Positions 28,701 through 37,067 are shown, numbered from the stretch's first letter. The stretch is DNA of 44,589 nucleotides from Legionellaceae bacterium (GCA_947474165.1 CANJHO010000011.1:1-44589), one strand, 5' to 3'. Notes: generated from the sequence alone by a model not told the origin. Made by a program: numbers and translations.

Positions 28701-31700
28701 GTTTCAGCATAAAAACCAGCCAAATCAATTGAGCTGCCGTCAAATCCTTTAAATTTTTCAAGTTGGGTTCTTGCGATATCAACATGAAAACCATTCTTCG
28801 TGAGCTCACGAGGACAAGGGGCTTTATTATAAGCTTGATAAGCGGCTTGCATGCTATTTGCATAGGAGGGCATGTCTCTCAAGGCGTTATCATGCCATTC
28901 CAAAACCTGTTCAATCGTTGGGAATGGCGCTTCTTTATACATAAATTCAAGCGCCCCCATCAAGGCTTCACTCTCCTTCGCGGTAAGACATAACCTGGTA
29001 AAATCTTCAATGCTGTATTCTCTTTCATTATTCAGTAAAACCACCGCGATTTTTAACAGCATCGCTTGATGCGGCTTTTCAACCCGTTCAATAGCGAAAA
29101 GAAGGGCTAATAAGACCCTGGGCTTGAACTCCTCTCCGTTAAAATGCAAACAAAGTGATAAGACCCAGTTTTTATCATGAATTGATGCAAACGATTTTTC
29201 CAAGGAGCTGACCAAATCCATCAGATATTTTAGCAATTCAACCGGGTGCTCAGGCGTACCGGGTGAATAATCACTCAAATAAGCATCGAATAATTCAAAA
29301 AATTGTGTTTTACACGTTGGATTTTTTTTAGCAATGTCATTTATTTTTTTATAAAGTTCTGCAAATACAGAGGGATACTTCTTAAGGTCCTGTTTTTTAT
29401 CAGAGATTTCTTTCTGAATGGTTTCAGTCTTTTTCTTAAACTCAGCAATGCCGTTGAGATCTTTTTCTAGCGCTTGAAAAACCAAACCAAGTTTTATGGG
29501 ATCATCCAATAAATCCGGTGAGCTAGCCGCTACTAAAGTCTCTTTTTCTGCCAATGAATTGATAAATTCAGGGTTTATAATCAGTCTTTGGAACAAATCT
29601 TTATTCAAAATGATGGAAGGATGCTTCTCTAGCAAAGCTTTCAGTTGTTCCCCATATTGTCTTTCAAAAATCTCCCGTTGGACTTCAGGTAATGCCTCTT
29701 TATCAACAAGATAAATGCCCAGTAATAAAATTGCCGGATTGGTCACAATGCCTGCCACTTCAACGGGGCTTAATTTAACTCGATTGTTTTCATTAACCCA
29801 TTGTTGATAGGTTTTAACCGTGTCGAGATCATCCACGACCTTCGCCTTGGTGAAACTATCTACGGCCTCATGCAAGGCACTCATATCGATTTTATTCTCA
29901 ATATCGAGAGATGCTACAACAGCGTCGAGATCATCCACGACCTTCGCAGTGGAACTATCTACGGCCTTATGCAATGCACTCATATCGATTTCATTTTCAC
30001 TTTCGAGGGATGTTAATACCGCGTTGAGATCATCCACAATTTTCGCGTTGGTGGAACTATCCAAGGCCTCATGCAATGCACTCATATCGATTTCATTTTC
30101 ACTATCAAGGGATGCTACGACAGTTCCCAACATCGCTAGCAGGCCATCAAAGATGGCTTCTTTTTCACTTACAACCGTACTGTCTGCATGGCATTGTGCA
30201 ATCGGTGTTTTCAGCAAGGTTTCTTGAAGTCGGGGGGTTAACTCAAATTCTGAAATAGCCAACTCAGGAATCGCTTTAATAGCCGGGGATAAAGTGTTCA
30301 TATAAAGAACCGCTTTTTCAGATAAATCGGCTATCACTCGCTCATCATTATCAGCAGCAGCAACAAAAAATGCATCTATTTTATTTTCGGGACAATGATG
30401 AAATAAATGTCGTTCAGCCGCCATGAAATTCATCAATTCATCAACCGATTGATGCGCACTACAGCTATTTAATAAGGACATGAAAAAATTAGTGGGATCA
30501 TCCAATGATTGATGATGAGTATATAGTCCCATGGCCGTGGTTATTTTTTTAATAAAAATATTTTTTTCTATTGGGTACATTGGTTGCGTAATCAGAATAA
30601 GCTTATCTATTAATTGCTCATACTGCAGATGATCCCCAGGTAATGAAAATCGCAATAATAACTGACTTAATTGAGCTTGCTGTGGCTCATTGAAATTTGC
30701 AGCGAGTTTAAGAGCAACAGCCTCTGAGATCCCTGGTTTTCCATACTGCTCTAATAAACCATTTGGGAAATAGGCGGCCAATGGTTGACCATCTGCAAAG
30801 CTTAAGTTTTTAAAAACAAGCTCAATCGGCTGATTGCTTGTCCTGATAGCACCTAATATCAAGGTGAAATCATCAGGATTTAAGGATCGAAGCTGAGGAT
30901 TGGCTTGAATTGAAAGCTGACGCAATAATTTCAATGCCTCTCTTCGTCTTACATTAAAGGGTTCATCATTGGCATTAAAATCACGCTGCATGATGGGATC
31001 AAGATCCGTTATTGCTAATTTAAATGTGCTTATAAAACTCATCAACTGACCCGAGTCAATGCTATCCTGATTGGTCAAACCCTCATCGATTTTATTCACT
31101 ATCGCCATGTAATTAAAAAACAAATCGGCGTTCTTAAAATCTTCATCCCGATAATTTTGCATTCCTTGATAAAGAGAAACATCATAGATTTTTGCCATCT
31201 TGTCTAAATCGGTAAGGACTTGCTTTAACCGACGCAGATTGCTTATCGCTGTAAAAGGATTACTTAAAGCAGACGAGGACATGAAGATAACCTGGGTTAA
31301 AATCGGCAACGGTGGCAGCTCAGACAGATTGATGAGCGCATCTAATATCGTAATCCGCGCTTGCTCTTTTATAGCCGCTGGCGTGATACCAGGCAAAGGC
31401 GTATCCTGAATCAATTTTATCACTAGATCCACATCCCGCGTGCCCTCCAGCAGGGTATTGATCTGCTGAACATTGTAAACACCGGTTGAAGATCCAACGA
31501 ATAAAGGATATAAACCTTTCTGTACCTCAAGGGATAATCCACTGTTTTTAATTTTATCATGCACATGCTGATAAAACGCCAAAGGCATTTGTCCGTTCTT
31601 TTCTTGAAATGCGGCCAACCGAAAAAAATTCTCTATCGCGATTGGTTTTGTTTGACTATAGGACTTTGACCAATTGACAGGTGCTCGATATTCTTTAAGA

Positions 31701-34700
31701 CCCATGACAGGGAATAATTCTATAGTCTCATTGATGTTCATTTCCGGCGTAATAAAAGCCCACTGTTTAAGGTCTTTTCTTGAGACAGGATTGATCATGC
31801 CCGTACTGGATAAATCCAATGTTCCAATCTTCTGCCATTGCAGCGGTCTATCACCTTCTTTACAATGCTTTAATAAGCTCAACATCCTGGATAAGGCAAC
31901 AGGCAAACTCTTAACCCCTTGAACCTCACAGGTATCAGGAAAAATTAAAGGGGCTTGGGAAGGCGTTGGCAGTTGTCTTAACGCTTCTTTAAACGTTTTA
32001 AAGGCATTGACTAACTCTGCTAAATTACCCCTTTGCTGCGCTAAAGCATGTTGTGCTAACAAGGTGTTGAACCAAACTCTTTCTCCTGATGTAAACCCTT
32101 TAATAGCCGCCATGGCCTCTTTATATTCATCCCCAATGACGGTGGCATAAGTTTTTGAATGGGAAAATAATTGACTATCCAATTGAGTCAATAAAGCGGG
32201 ATCAGCCTCAACGATGGTCGTTAATTCATCAATTCCTTTTTCACCCCATTGCGTATAAAGTTGCAATAGGGCATTTAAATTTAAAGTCGGGATGGTCTGC
32301 AATAAATGCGTGATTTTATCACGAACCATTCCGTTATCACCCACCAATGTAGCCAACAAGTGATCGGGATAACCCGGGGTAACGGCTTCAAATTGATTAA
32401 TAAAATCAATCGCTTCAGCGCTTGCAAACCCTAAATTGTCCAAGGTTTTCAAAGCAATTTCATCGGGATTATGATGCGTTAATAACAATGTTTTCAATGG
32501 GGCTGCGTTCTCCATTAAAAACTTGAATTTTTTAACATCCAAGATATTGTTTTCATTAAAACAAAGCGCAAATAATCGCGCTAAATTGGCATCATTCAAT
32601 AACAATAACTGGGGTAAAAATAGTTTGAATAATTGATGGGCCTCTCTATTGTATAGGGCATTATCTAATTTATCCCAAGCATGTTTTATCAGATTGGCAT
32701 CATCAACAAGCGCTAGCCATTGATTAAATTGAGTATTGGTTAAGGCTTTTTCACCTGGCAATTCAGTCGTCTGAACTTGTAAAGGGTTCCTTTGAGCGAT
32801 TTGTTTTAAATTTTCATCAAAATGAATATGACCTGCCCTATCATCCGTTTTAAAGATAAAGCCTGCTGGTAAATTGTTAAAATCCAGCCCGAACTGAAAT
32901 TTTTCCTTATGCCTTAATAATTCCTCACAAGCCGCTTTTGATAGTTGAACCCCGTGAAAGGCATTTAACACAGACAAAGCACCCACCCAATTACAGAATA
33001 AGGTATAAGCCTCATCAGGATTACTAGACACTAGATAGCTGTTTGCACTTCCCGCTAATTCACTCTTATCCAAGGCTTCCTGAAAGTCAACCGCATTAAA
33101 AATAATGGATTCGCCCATCTCAACTTCGCCTGCATCGGCGCCCGTTGAAGACCTTGGTGCAACGATCAATTCAACTTGCTGCTCTTCTTGTAACTCAACA
33201 TCTGTTGAAAACCCTTGTTTTTTTGGTATGGGGCGTTTTCTAATTTGCCTATTGAGTGGCAGTTCCATTTGGCTTGCTTTGATATCAATCCTATCGAAAT
33301 CCGCCCTATTTCTTTGCTGAATATGGTCTGAAACCACCTCATCAATGTGTCGTTGCATGGGTGACTGTTGCAAGGGCTCTGGTAACAGAAAATCTATCGC
33401 AATCGCTCTTTTTGAAATAAAATCCACCAAATTTTGAATCATATAGGGGCTAAGCTTTCCAGTTGTATCAATGAACTTAAAAGCCTGTAAATTCATGTCA
33501 GATAAGGTTAATAACATGGTTTTTAAATTAAACAAAAAGCACTCAACCACATGGGGATCCGAGAGATTCAACGCATCAATATTCAAGGTCAGTGTTTCAA
33601 AAGGCAGCGGCAATTTTGTTTCAGTGTAGGCGATTAATCCCTCTAACGCGGCATTGTCAAAACAGGTTATCTCCATCTCATCCAGCACTTTTGGAATGCC
33701 AGATTGCTTAAATTTATCATTGACTTGGAGCAAGTATTGTTGATAATCAAGACCCATTAATGGCGGGTTAGGATGCTCACCTGGAAAAGTTGCCTTTTTA
33801 TGATACAATTGAAGCGATGAGATTCTGTCGACAACCAACGGATGTTGACTAACCCCTGTTAATTTAGGTGTGCTCAATAATACCAAATGCCGCTGAAAGA
33901 CATCACCTTTAATCTGTCCTAATTCAAAATTCTCAGCAACCTGAGGATTCAAAGCCTCTTGTTCAGCTGGACTCATCTGAATAGACTGAAGTGCCAAAGC
34001 ATAAACTGATCGCTTAATCTGATAGAGATCCTCTTGAAGTTCTGAGAAACGGTAAGCCTCGTCTTGGTTCACAACCTCATGACGCAATGATTCATTCCTA
34101 TAAAGCGCATGCAAGGTGCTATACCCATTCAGTTTGCCTAAAGAATGACTGACAAACGATTCTGGCACTATGGTTGATAAGGGAAATGCGCGATAATTGA
34201 TGCCCGATACGTTACTGGTTTCATCAAACTGAATGGCATCGACCATTCGTTTTTCAATGGCATCTTTTTGTGCATCACTTAACTGATATCCTGCATTAAT
34301 CGTGTATTTTACATCTTGGCGAAGTGGATCAACATTAAATATCACTGAAAGCCACTGCGGATAGACCGGCTCACCTTCAGTGCCTGCATTGATCATCAAA
34401 GGCACAGAATAAGGCGCATTAGAATCTTGTTGTTGCATCGCTGCTGAACGCAAAATTAAACCAATATCCCTTTCATTTAAATTTGTAACGTGGATCTTTC
34501 CCTGCATGCCTGTATTGATAATAAATCGCTTGATATCCAACTCAGTTAAAGGTTCAACCGACGTCAATTGGGATTTTAAATATTTCTCTTGAAGACCTGT
34601 GGTTTGGATGTCACGTGCAAGGTATATCGGTCTCGCTTCAGGAAAAAGTTGCTGTAGTGGCAAAAGTGCCTCGCGTGCAGCCAGCTCATCAAACCTAAGG

Positions 34701-34936
34701 ATCCGGTTATGTTGATCGAATATAAGACATTTATTTAAAATGGAATTCAAGACGTCATGGTTATCTCTTGAGCTTTCATCAAACCTATCCCAATCAAAGT
34801 ATCCACCTAAATTGTCTTCAATTAATTGAATCGCTTGTTTAAAAGGCGTGGCGTCCGCTCTATTGGCCGCGTCAAGATTCAAGTCATCCAAATATCCTTG
34901 AAATAACTTCTCAAGTACAGGTTGTTTAATTTTCAT
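25769..34936 (-). CDS. Giant 3055-aa protein with a C-terminal SecA-like DEAD motor
   Basis: Residues 1 to about 2050 are helical and unassigned, with no signal peptide. Three tandem units (SENEIDMSALHEA type, 33-34 residues) occupy about 1604-1704, and a coiled-coil stretch lies near 1770-1830. The motor shows SecA-type motifs in order: Walker A GTGEGKS (2153-2159), DEAD (2258-2261), TGTAGS (2471-2476), GRGVDILLKG (2601-2610) and GRSGRLG (2635-2641). The roughly 210 residues between DEAD and TGTAGS leave room for an insertion the size of SecA's preprotein-crosslinking domain. The SecA C-terminal zinc motif is not seen. A Gly/Ala-rich hydrophobic hairpin lies at about 2900-2962, and the last 60 residues are Pro/Ser/Gly/Asp-rich and disordered. 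The ATG follows GAGGG by 7 bases, and a PmrA-type box precedes the promoter. It is not the housekeeping SecA; an effector with motor activity is the best guess. Confidence 0.85.
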   Translation of the reverse strand: MKIKQPVLEKLFQGYLDDLNLDAANRADATPFKQAIQLIEDNLGGYFDWDRFDESSRDNHDVLNSILNKCLIFDQHNRILRFDELAAREALLPLQQLFPEARPIYLARDIQTTGLQEKYLKSQLTSVEPLTELDIKRFIINTGMQGKIHVTNLNERDIGLILRSAAMQQQDSNAPYSVPLMINAGTEGEPVYPQWLSVIFNVDPLRQDVKYTINAGYQLSDAQKDAIEKRMVDAIQFDETSNVSGINYRAFPLSTIVPESFVSHSLGKLNGYSTLHALYRNESLRHEVVNQDEAYRFSELQEDLYQIKRSVYALALQSIQMSPAEQEALNPQVAENFELGQIKGDVFQRHLVLLSTPKLTGVSQHPLVVDRISSLQLYHKKATFPGEHPNPPLMGLDYQQYLLQVNDKFKQSGIPKVLDEMEITCFDNAALEGLIAYTETKLPLPFETLTLNIDALNLSDPHVVECFLFNLKTMLLTLSDMNLQAFKFIDTTGKLSPYMIQNLVDFISKRAIAIDFLLPEPLQQSPMQRHIDEVVSDHIQQRNRADFDRIDIKASQMELPLNRQIRKRPIPKKQGFSTDVELQEEQQVELIVAPRSSTGADAGEVEMGESIIFNAVDFQEALDKSELAGSANSYLVSSNPDEAYTLFCNWVGALSVLNAFHGVQLSKAACEELLRHKEKFQFGLDFNNLPAGFIFKTDDRAGHIHFDENLKQIAQRNPLQVQTTELPGEKALTNTQFNQWLALVDDANLIKHAWDKLDNALYNREAHQLFKLFLPQLLLLNDANLARLFALCFNENNILDVKKFKFLMENAAPLKTLLLTHHNPDEIALKTLDNLGFASAEAIDFINQFEAVTPGYPDHLLATLVGDNGMVRDKITHLLQTIPTLNLNALLQLYTQWGEKGIDELTTIVEADPALLTQLDSQLFSHSKTYATVIGDEYKEAMAAIKGFTSGERVWFNTLLAQHALAQQRGNLAELVNAFKTFKEALRQLPTPSQAPLIFPDTCEVQGVKSLPVALSRMLSLLKHCKEGDRPLQWQKIGTLDLSSTGMINPVSRKDLKQWAFITPEMNINETIELFPVMGLKEYRAPVNWSKSYSQTKPIAIENFFRLAAFQEKNGQMPLAFYQHVHDKIKNSGLSLEVQKGLYPLFVGSSTGVYNVQQINTLLEGTRDVDLVIKLIQDTPLPGITPAAIKEQARITILDALINLSELPPLPILTQVIFMSSSALSNPFTAISNLRRLKQVLTDLDKMAKIYDVSLYQGMQNYRDEDFKNADLFFNYMAIVNKIDEGLTNQDSIDSGQLMSFISTFKLAITDLDPIMQRDFNANDEPFNVRRREALKLLRQLSIQANPQLRSLNPDDFTLILGAIRTSNQPIELVFKNLSFADGQPLAAYFPNGLLEQYGKPGISEAVALKLAANFNEPQQAQLSQLLLRFSLPGDHLQYEQLIDKLILITQPMYPIEKNIFIKKITTAMGLYTHHQSLDDPTNFFMSLLNSCSAHQSVDELMNFMAAERHLFHHCPENKIDAFFVAAADNDERVIADLSEKAVLYMNTLSPAIKAIPELAISEFELTPRLQETLLKTPIAQCHADSTVVSEKEAIFDGLLAMLGTVVASLDSENEIDMSALHEALDSSTNAKIVDDLNAVLTSLESENEIDMSALHKAVDSSTAKVVDDLDAVVASLDIENKIDMSALHEAVDSFTKAKVVDDLDTVKTYQQWVNENNRVKLSPVEVAGIVTNPAILLLGIYLVDKEALPEVQREIFERQYGEQLKALLEKHPSIILNKDLFQRLIINPEFINSLAEKETLVAASSPDLLDDPIKLGLVFQALEKDLNGIAEFKKKTETIQKEISDKKQDLKKYPSVFAELYKKINDIAKKNPTCKTQFFELFDAYLSDYSPGTPEHPVELLKYLMDLVSSLEKSFASIHDKNWVLSLCLHFNGEEFKPRVLLALLFAIERVEKPHQAMLLKIAVVLLNNEREYSIEDFTRLCLTAKESEALMGALEFMYKEAPFPTIEQVLEWHDNALRDMPSYANSMQAAYQAYNKAPCPRELTKNGFHVDIARTQLEKFKGFDGSSIDLAGFYAETVLMRDRTTDELMVIFKSFNPGDLVGRENTLVAVAAELLHRSKGKLGDSMEINTTQYLSILSALKTPGHVTSEIGTGEGKSRIMMIAIACQFAQGKTVDFLTSDASLATRDFVKYQAYFDLIGAKSSMIMANTDPSQYQIGGINFSDPSNLSLFRNKARSIGVGAKVIDPDETQRALLLDEADKTYFDVADTRFNYSKEGDESIRGMPWVYPLFMEYFAEDKIQITPTTVMSALALYSEDVDLSREKFLQFASGRCTAAELMRLKALSYGQLDDWQVSAVTASQLQFKEDFVIEPDILISTAKGPKISSEAQLLFGNRVSKQSKFSFGVHQFLHARLNRARNNLNVVEDEKLREALSACEQQFFVPDEKQIVYSSTSKNLLDDYEQGTLKAVTGTAGSLMERQEARVLHGLSTRNAKDQMHFIDVPRDKGMRRRDHALRLTGNSHQQLMVLVEQIKVARANHQPILVIAENDEKSEILFKKLSQIFNEEIQHIHSQLSSKDEARCIDLAGNPGQISISTDMIGRGVDILLKGQAREHGLHVMITYLPRERDLGQIVGRSGRLGAAGDSSLILDKQELKQTLGKTTLSDGYYKNVEAYIQREQSLMDKRSQTQRLIKSSINDVRKVLTYDFHEKMLNLTKPEDRKKLLHVWIEFYDKSDKAWNEQWPHIQKTLAAYPIDMNQLSGYLQAYETQVQTLWNTLRRKVQETDVKCTDGQKPMTKLLVKIPSFQLSEAIALLLAGRETLIPAPVKIYEHYDTGHEGRAVQYKHWSIPLIASLKGYANLLPFVHFSDARRPFANTRAWLEGHGELFADFRASPHKWKIGLAMLLGVIGSTVGVGLILTGVFSPLGIGVLGLSSLATTAMIAGIAGLAAGAVVGVAGGAIGDALSPKGIMVKQPLEILSTETPLRNRFSSINASEASDSPRPPSRGGPGFFQNNTPPSTPVSGSTSPSSGPDSDDDRSSGPPFGGAGSGESSDE
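29825..30125 (-). repeat. Three tandem coding repeats (102 and 99 bp periods)
   Basis: On the plus strand GAGATCATCCAC recurs at 29825, 29927 and about 30026. These encode three units of 34, 33 and about 33 residues containing IDMSALHEA and VVDDL motifs in the giant protein. The high DNA identity points to recent tandem expansion. The one-codon length difference keeps the frame. Confidence 0.85.
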
Positions 34937-35001
34937 AACATACCCTCAATTCCTTGCTTATTGTCCGACATTGAAGTCAAAATAAAGATCATCTTTGATA
35001 A

Positions 35002-35034
35002 ATTATAGTTGATATTTATTAAGGAAAAATTAAA
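35002..35034 (-). promoter_or_regulatory. PmrA-type box and -10 upstream of the giant gene
   Basis: Read on the minus strand, TTTAATTTT-TC-CTTAATAAA (plus 35015-35034) is a tandem pair of TTAAT half-sites separated by 2 bases. This matches the published Legionella PmrA layout cTTAATatT-N2-cTTAATatT. A perfect TATAAT -10 (plus 35002-35007) follows after 7 bases, and the ATG is at 34936. PmrA would then activate from the -35 position, as in other PmrA-controlled effector genes. Confidence 0.65.
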
Positions 35035-35097
35035 TCAGAGCATTAAAACTGTGCAACCATCCGTTAGGATAGCTGCAATTTTGGAAAATTTGGGAGA

Positions 35098-35295
35098 TAT
35101 ACTGCGCGCAGGGCTAAAACATGTGTGATCAATAATATTACAACAAGAATGGTTCAATACAATTTTGAATACAATAGGTAGGCTGGGCAAAGAAGCGTGA
35201 GCGACGTGCCCAGCAATTATCGGGCACGCTGCACTTTGCCAAACCTACGTGATATTTTTTGAACACTCGTGTTTTGGCCCTGTGCACGCAGTATA
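35098..35295. mobile_element. 198-bp MITE with about 45-bp terminal inverted repeats
   Basis: The left end TATACTGCGCGCAGGGCTAA and the right end (reverse complement TATACTGCGTGCACAGGGCC) are alignable for about 45 bp. The match includes AAAACA-T/C-G and TCAA-rich inner parts, with a 2-base indel. Inside is a second palindrome (35179-35248). It fills most of the 397-bp gap between the giant gene and the CAP gene. Related single ends occur at 23483, 36299 and 41572. A target-site duplication of TA is possible but cannot be told from the terminus. Confidence 0.75.
35179..35248. repeat. 70-bp palindromic repeat nested in the MITE
   Basis: GTAGGCTGGGCAAAGAAGCG at the left pairs with CACGCTGCACTTTGCCAAAC plus CTAC at the right. 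Elements of this GGCTGGGCAAAG/CACGCTG type are common intergenic palindromes in gammaproteobacteria. Here it forms the core of the larger inverted-repeat element. Confidence 0.7.
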
Positions 35296-35333
35296 AACAT
35301 GCCCAGGGTGTAACTCATTGCTCTATTAAAACC

Positions 35334-35843
35334 TTAAACTGTAGCAGCAGTGCGACCATCACTACGAAGAAATATCTGGGTATAATAAGCCCAGCCTTGC
35401 TTACCATGTGCAATCCCTATGCCTGTTAAGTTATAGTTGCCCACAATATTTTGACGATGCCCAGGGCTTGCTATCCAGGCATCCACTAATTTTTTAGCAT
35501 CGAGTTTATAATAGGCTACATTTTCTGCCCCACCATTGCATTGGCTGATTTTTTTATAAAGCCGTTTAATCCGTCCATTAAACTCATTATGGCCAAAAGG
35601 CATCGCTTTGCTTGCCATATCACGGCTATGTTTTACTGCCTCTTGTGAAATGACGGCACTCATTTTCAATGCTGATAAATGCCGTTTGGCCCTATATTCA
35701 TTGACATAAAAGAGAATTCTTTTTTGAAAATTAGCATCCGATGCCATTGATGCTTTGATTGGCACCTCAGCAAGCCCCTGCGTTGCTATCGTAATGCAGG
35801 CAAATACCGATAAAAATTGCAATACTGTTTTTATTTTACTCAT
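35334..35843 (-). CDS. Secreted CAP-domain (SCP-like) protein
   Basis: The 169-aa protein has a signal peptide ending in QGLA (about residue 25). A single CAP domain follows: an N-terminal helix with VNEYRAKRHLSAL, HSRDMA, FGHNEF, GGAENVAYY and SPGHRQNIVGNYNLTGIG. This pattern places two His and a Glu as in the CAP cavity. Bacterial CAP proteins are exported; roles include cell-envelope or host interaction, and none can be assigned here. It is transcribed away from the adjacent flgM-like gene. Confidence 0.9.
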   Translation of the reverse strand: MSKIKTVLQFLSVFACITIATQGLAEVPIKASMASDANFQKRILFYVNEYRAKRHLSALKMSAVISQEAVKHSRDMASKAMPFGHNEFNGRIKRLYKKISQCNGGAENVAYYKLDAKKLVDAWIASPGHRQNIVGNYNLTGIGIAHGKQGWAYYTQIFLRSDGRTAATV

Positions 35844-35976
35844 AGATTAATCCTGGCTCTGTTCATTAACGCATTGATGCTGAAAAAATATCACCGACAT
35901 TTTGTTAAAAAAAAAAGCATTTGTCCAGTGTTATTTATGACGCAACAGGCGAATGGTGAGCTGTTACAAAAAAAAT

Positions 35977-36003
35977 TAAAGTTTTTAAATAAGCTGCCGA
36001 TAG
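35977..36003 (+). promoter_or_regulatory. Sigma-28 (FliA) promoter for flgM
   Basis: TAAAGTTT (35977-35984), an 11-base spacer and GCCGATAG (35996-36003) match the FliA consensus TAAAGTTT-N11-GCCGATAA at all but the last base. Transcription would start near 36010, giving a leader of about 22 bases that contains AGGA before the ATG at 36032. Confidence 0.85.
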
Positions 36004-36031
36004 CTAAGTGGGCTCAAATTAGGACGATATC

Positions 36032-36292
36032 ATGGTCAATAAAACTTCAAAATCAGTCAAGCACACTGAAATAACAGCAGAACATCTATTGGATGGCTTA
36101 AATGTTGACAAAACCATGCCACCCATAGAAGCACTGAAAGCCCTTATCTTTAATTCAAATGAAATCAGGAATACAAAAATTCAGTTTATTAAAGAAGCAT
36201 TAGAAGCTGGACGCTATGAAATTCACAGCGACCATATTGCATCGAAATTGATGGGGTATGTGGCCGTAGAAGAAACACTTGAATTCGCTTAA
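36032..36292 (+). CDS. flgM: FlgM-like anti-sigma-28 factor
   Basis: FlgM holds sigma-28 inactive until the flagellar hook-basal body is finished and FlgM is exported. The 86-aa protein has a polar, unstructured N-terminus. Its C-terminal helix pair RNTKIQFIKEALEAGRYEIH-SDHIASKLM fits the FlgM sigma-binding region (usual pattern KIxxLKxAIxxGxYxIDxxxIAxKLL). A near-perfect FliA promoter lies immediately upstream, independently supporting the call, because flgM is commonly a sigma-28 target. No other flagellar gene is in the window, so the gene is isolated from flgA/flgN here. The sequence is divergent. Confidence 0.8.
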   Translation: MVNKTSKSVKHTEITAEHLLDGLNVDKTMPPIEALKALIFNSNEIRNTKIQFIKEALEAGRYEIHSDHIASKLMGYVAVEETLEFA

Positions 36293-36298
36293 ATATTC

Positions 36299-36340
36299 TA
36301 TACTGCGTGCGGGCACAATTGTATTAACGTGCCTGCATGC
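36299..36340. repeat. MITE end and hairpin between flgM and the SDR gene
   Basis: TATACTGCGTGC at 36299-36310 equals the right-hand terminus of the 35098-35295 element. It runs into an imperfect hairpin (GTGCGGGCAC with GTGCCTGCATGCGC) that overlaps the last codons of the SDR gene. It may act as a shared terminator between the two convergent genes. Confidence 0.45.
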
Positions 36341-37067
36341 GCAAGGCACCATCCAAGCGGATGATCTCGCCATTGATCAAACAATTTTCAATGAGATGAA
36401 TCACCAAACTTGCAAACTCCTCGGGTTTCCCAAAGCGCTTCGGGAAAGGCACCAACGCCGCCAAACTCTCTTGAACTGCTTGGGGCATGGTTAAAAGCAT
36501 CGGGGTTGCAATCAATCCAGGGGCTATCGCATTCACGCGAATGCCATATTGCGCTAACTCTCGAGCCGCAGGCAATGTCATCGCAACCACCCCGCCTTTT
36601 GAGGCACTATAGGCAATTTGACCAATTTGCCCCTCGAAAGCGGCGATTGAGGCCGTATTAATAATAATCCCTCGCTCATCCGTTGTGCTCAAGGGCTCCA
36701 ACTGAATCATCGCTTCCGACAACACCCGCATGACATTAAACGTACCCACCAAATTAATATCAATCACCTGCTGAAATGCCGCAAGTGGCATGACTCCTTC
36801 TTTGCCGACCATGCGCGCGGCAGTTGCCACCCCTGCGCAATTAATACAAATTCTTGGCACACCCACCGCTGCAATGGTCTGTTGTAATGCCCTTTCCACC
36901 GCCTCTGCAACACTGACATCACAAGCAATGGATGTTCCAGGTATCTCGGCAACGACTTTATCCCAAACCACAACTTGGACGCCCCTCTGCCTCAACGCCT
37001 CTGCACAGGCTTTACCCAGGCCAGAGGCCCCTCCGGTGATCACAGCGATTTGATGTGCTAGCTCCAT
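36324..37067 (-). CDS. Short-chain dehydrogenase/reductase, type-2 hydroxyacyl-CoA dehydrogenase-like
   Basis: The 247-aa classical SDR has the nucleotide motif TGGASGLG (11-18), NCAGV (76-80), catalytic Ser140 and YSASK (Tyr153, Lys157). The C-terminus, GEIIRLDGALRMQAR, and the insertion around LSTTDERGIIINTASIAAFEGQIGQ resemble bacterial homologues of HSD17B10 (3-hydroxyacyl-CoA or 2-methyl-3-hydroxybutyryl-CoA dehydrogenase). NAD-dependent oxidation of a short hydroxyacyl-CoA is therefore likely. It lies 9 bp after the isochorismatase-family gene and is the last gene of a three-gene minus-strand operon. Confidence 0.88.
   Translation of the reverse strand: MELAHQIAVITGGASGLGKACAEALRQRGVQVVVWDKVVAEIPGTSIACDVSVAEAVERALQQTIAAVGVPRICINCAGVATAARMVGKEGVMPLAAFQQVIDINLVGTFNVMRVLSEAMIQLEPLSTTDERGIIINTASIAAFEGQIGQIAYSASKGGVVAMTLPAARELAQYGIRVNAIAPGLIATPMLLTMPQAVQESLAALVPFPKRFGKPEEFASLVIHLIENCLINGEIIRLDGALRMQAR

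Noticed and set aside
29825..30125. CRISPR-like array
   Set aside because: Only three units, contiguous and in frame, with no unique spacers and no cas genes.
29820..30227. 135-codon plus-strand frame over the giant gene
   Set aside because: This is the antisense of the tandem coding repeats; its own apparent repeats are a by-product.
25769..34936. Calling the giant protein the housekeeping preprotein translocase SecA
   Set aside because: It is over three times too long, lacks the C-terminal zinc motif and the GTERHESRRID signature, and sits in an effector-like context.
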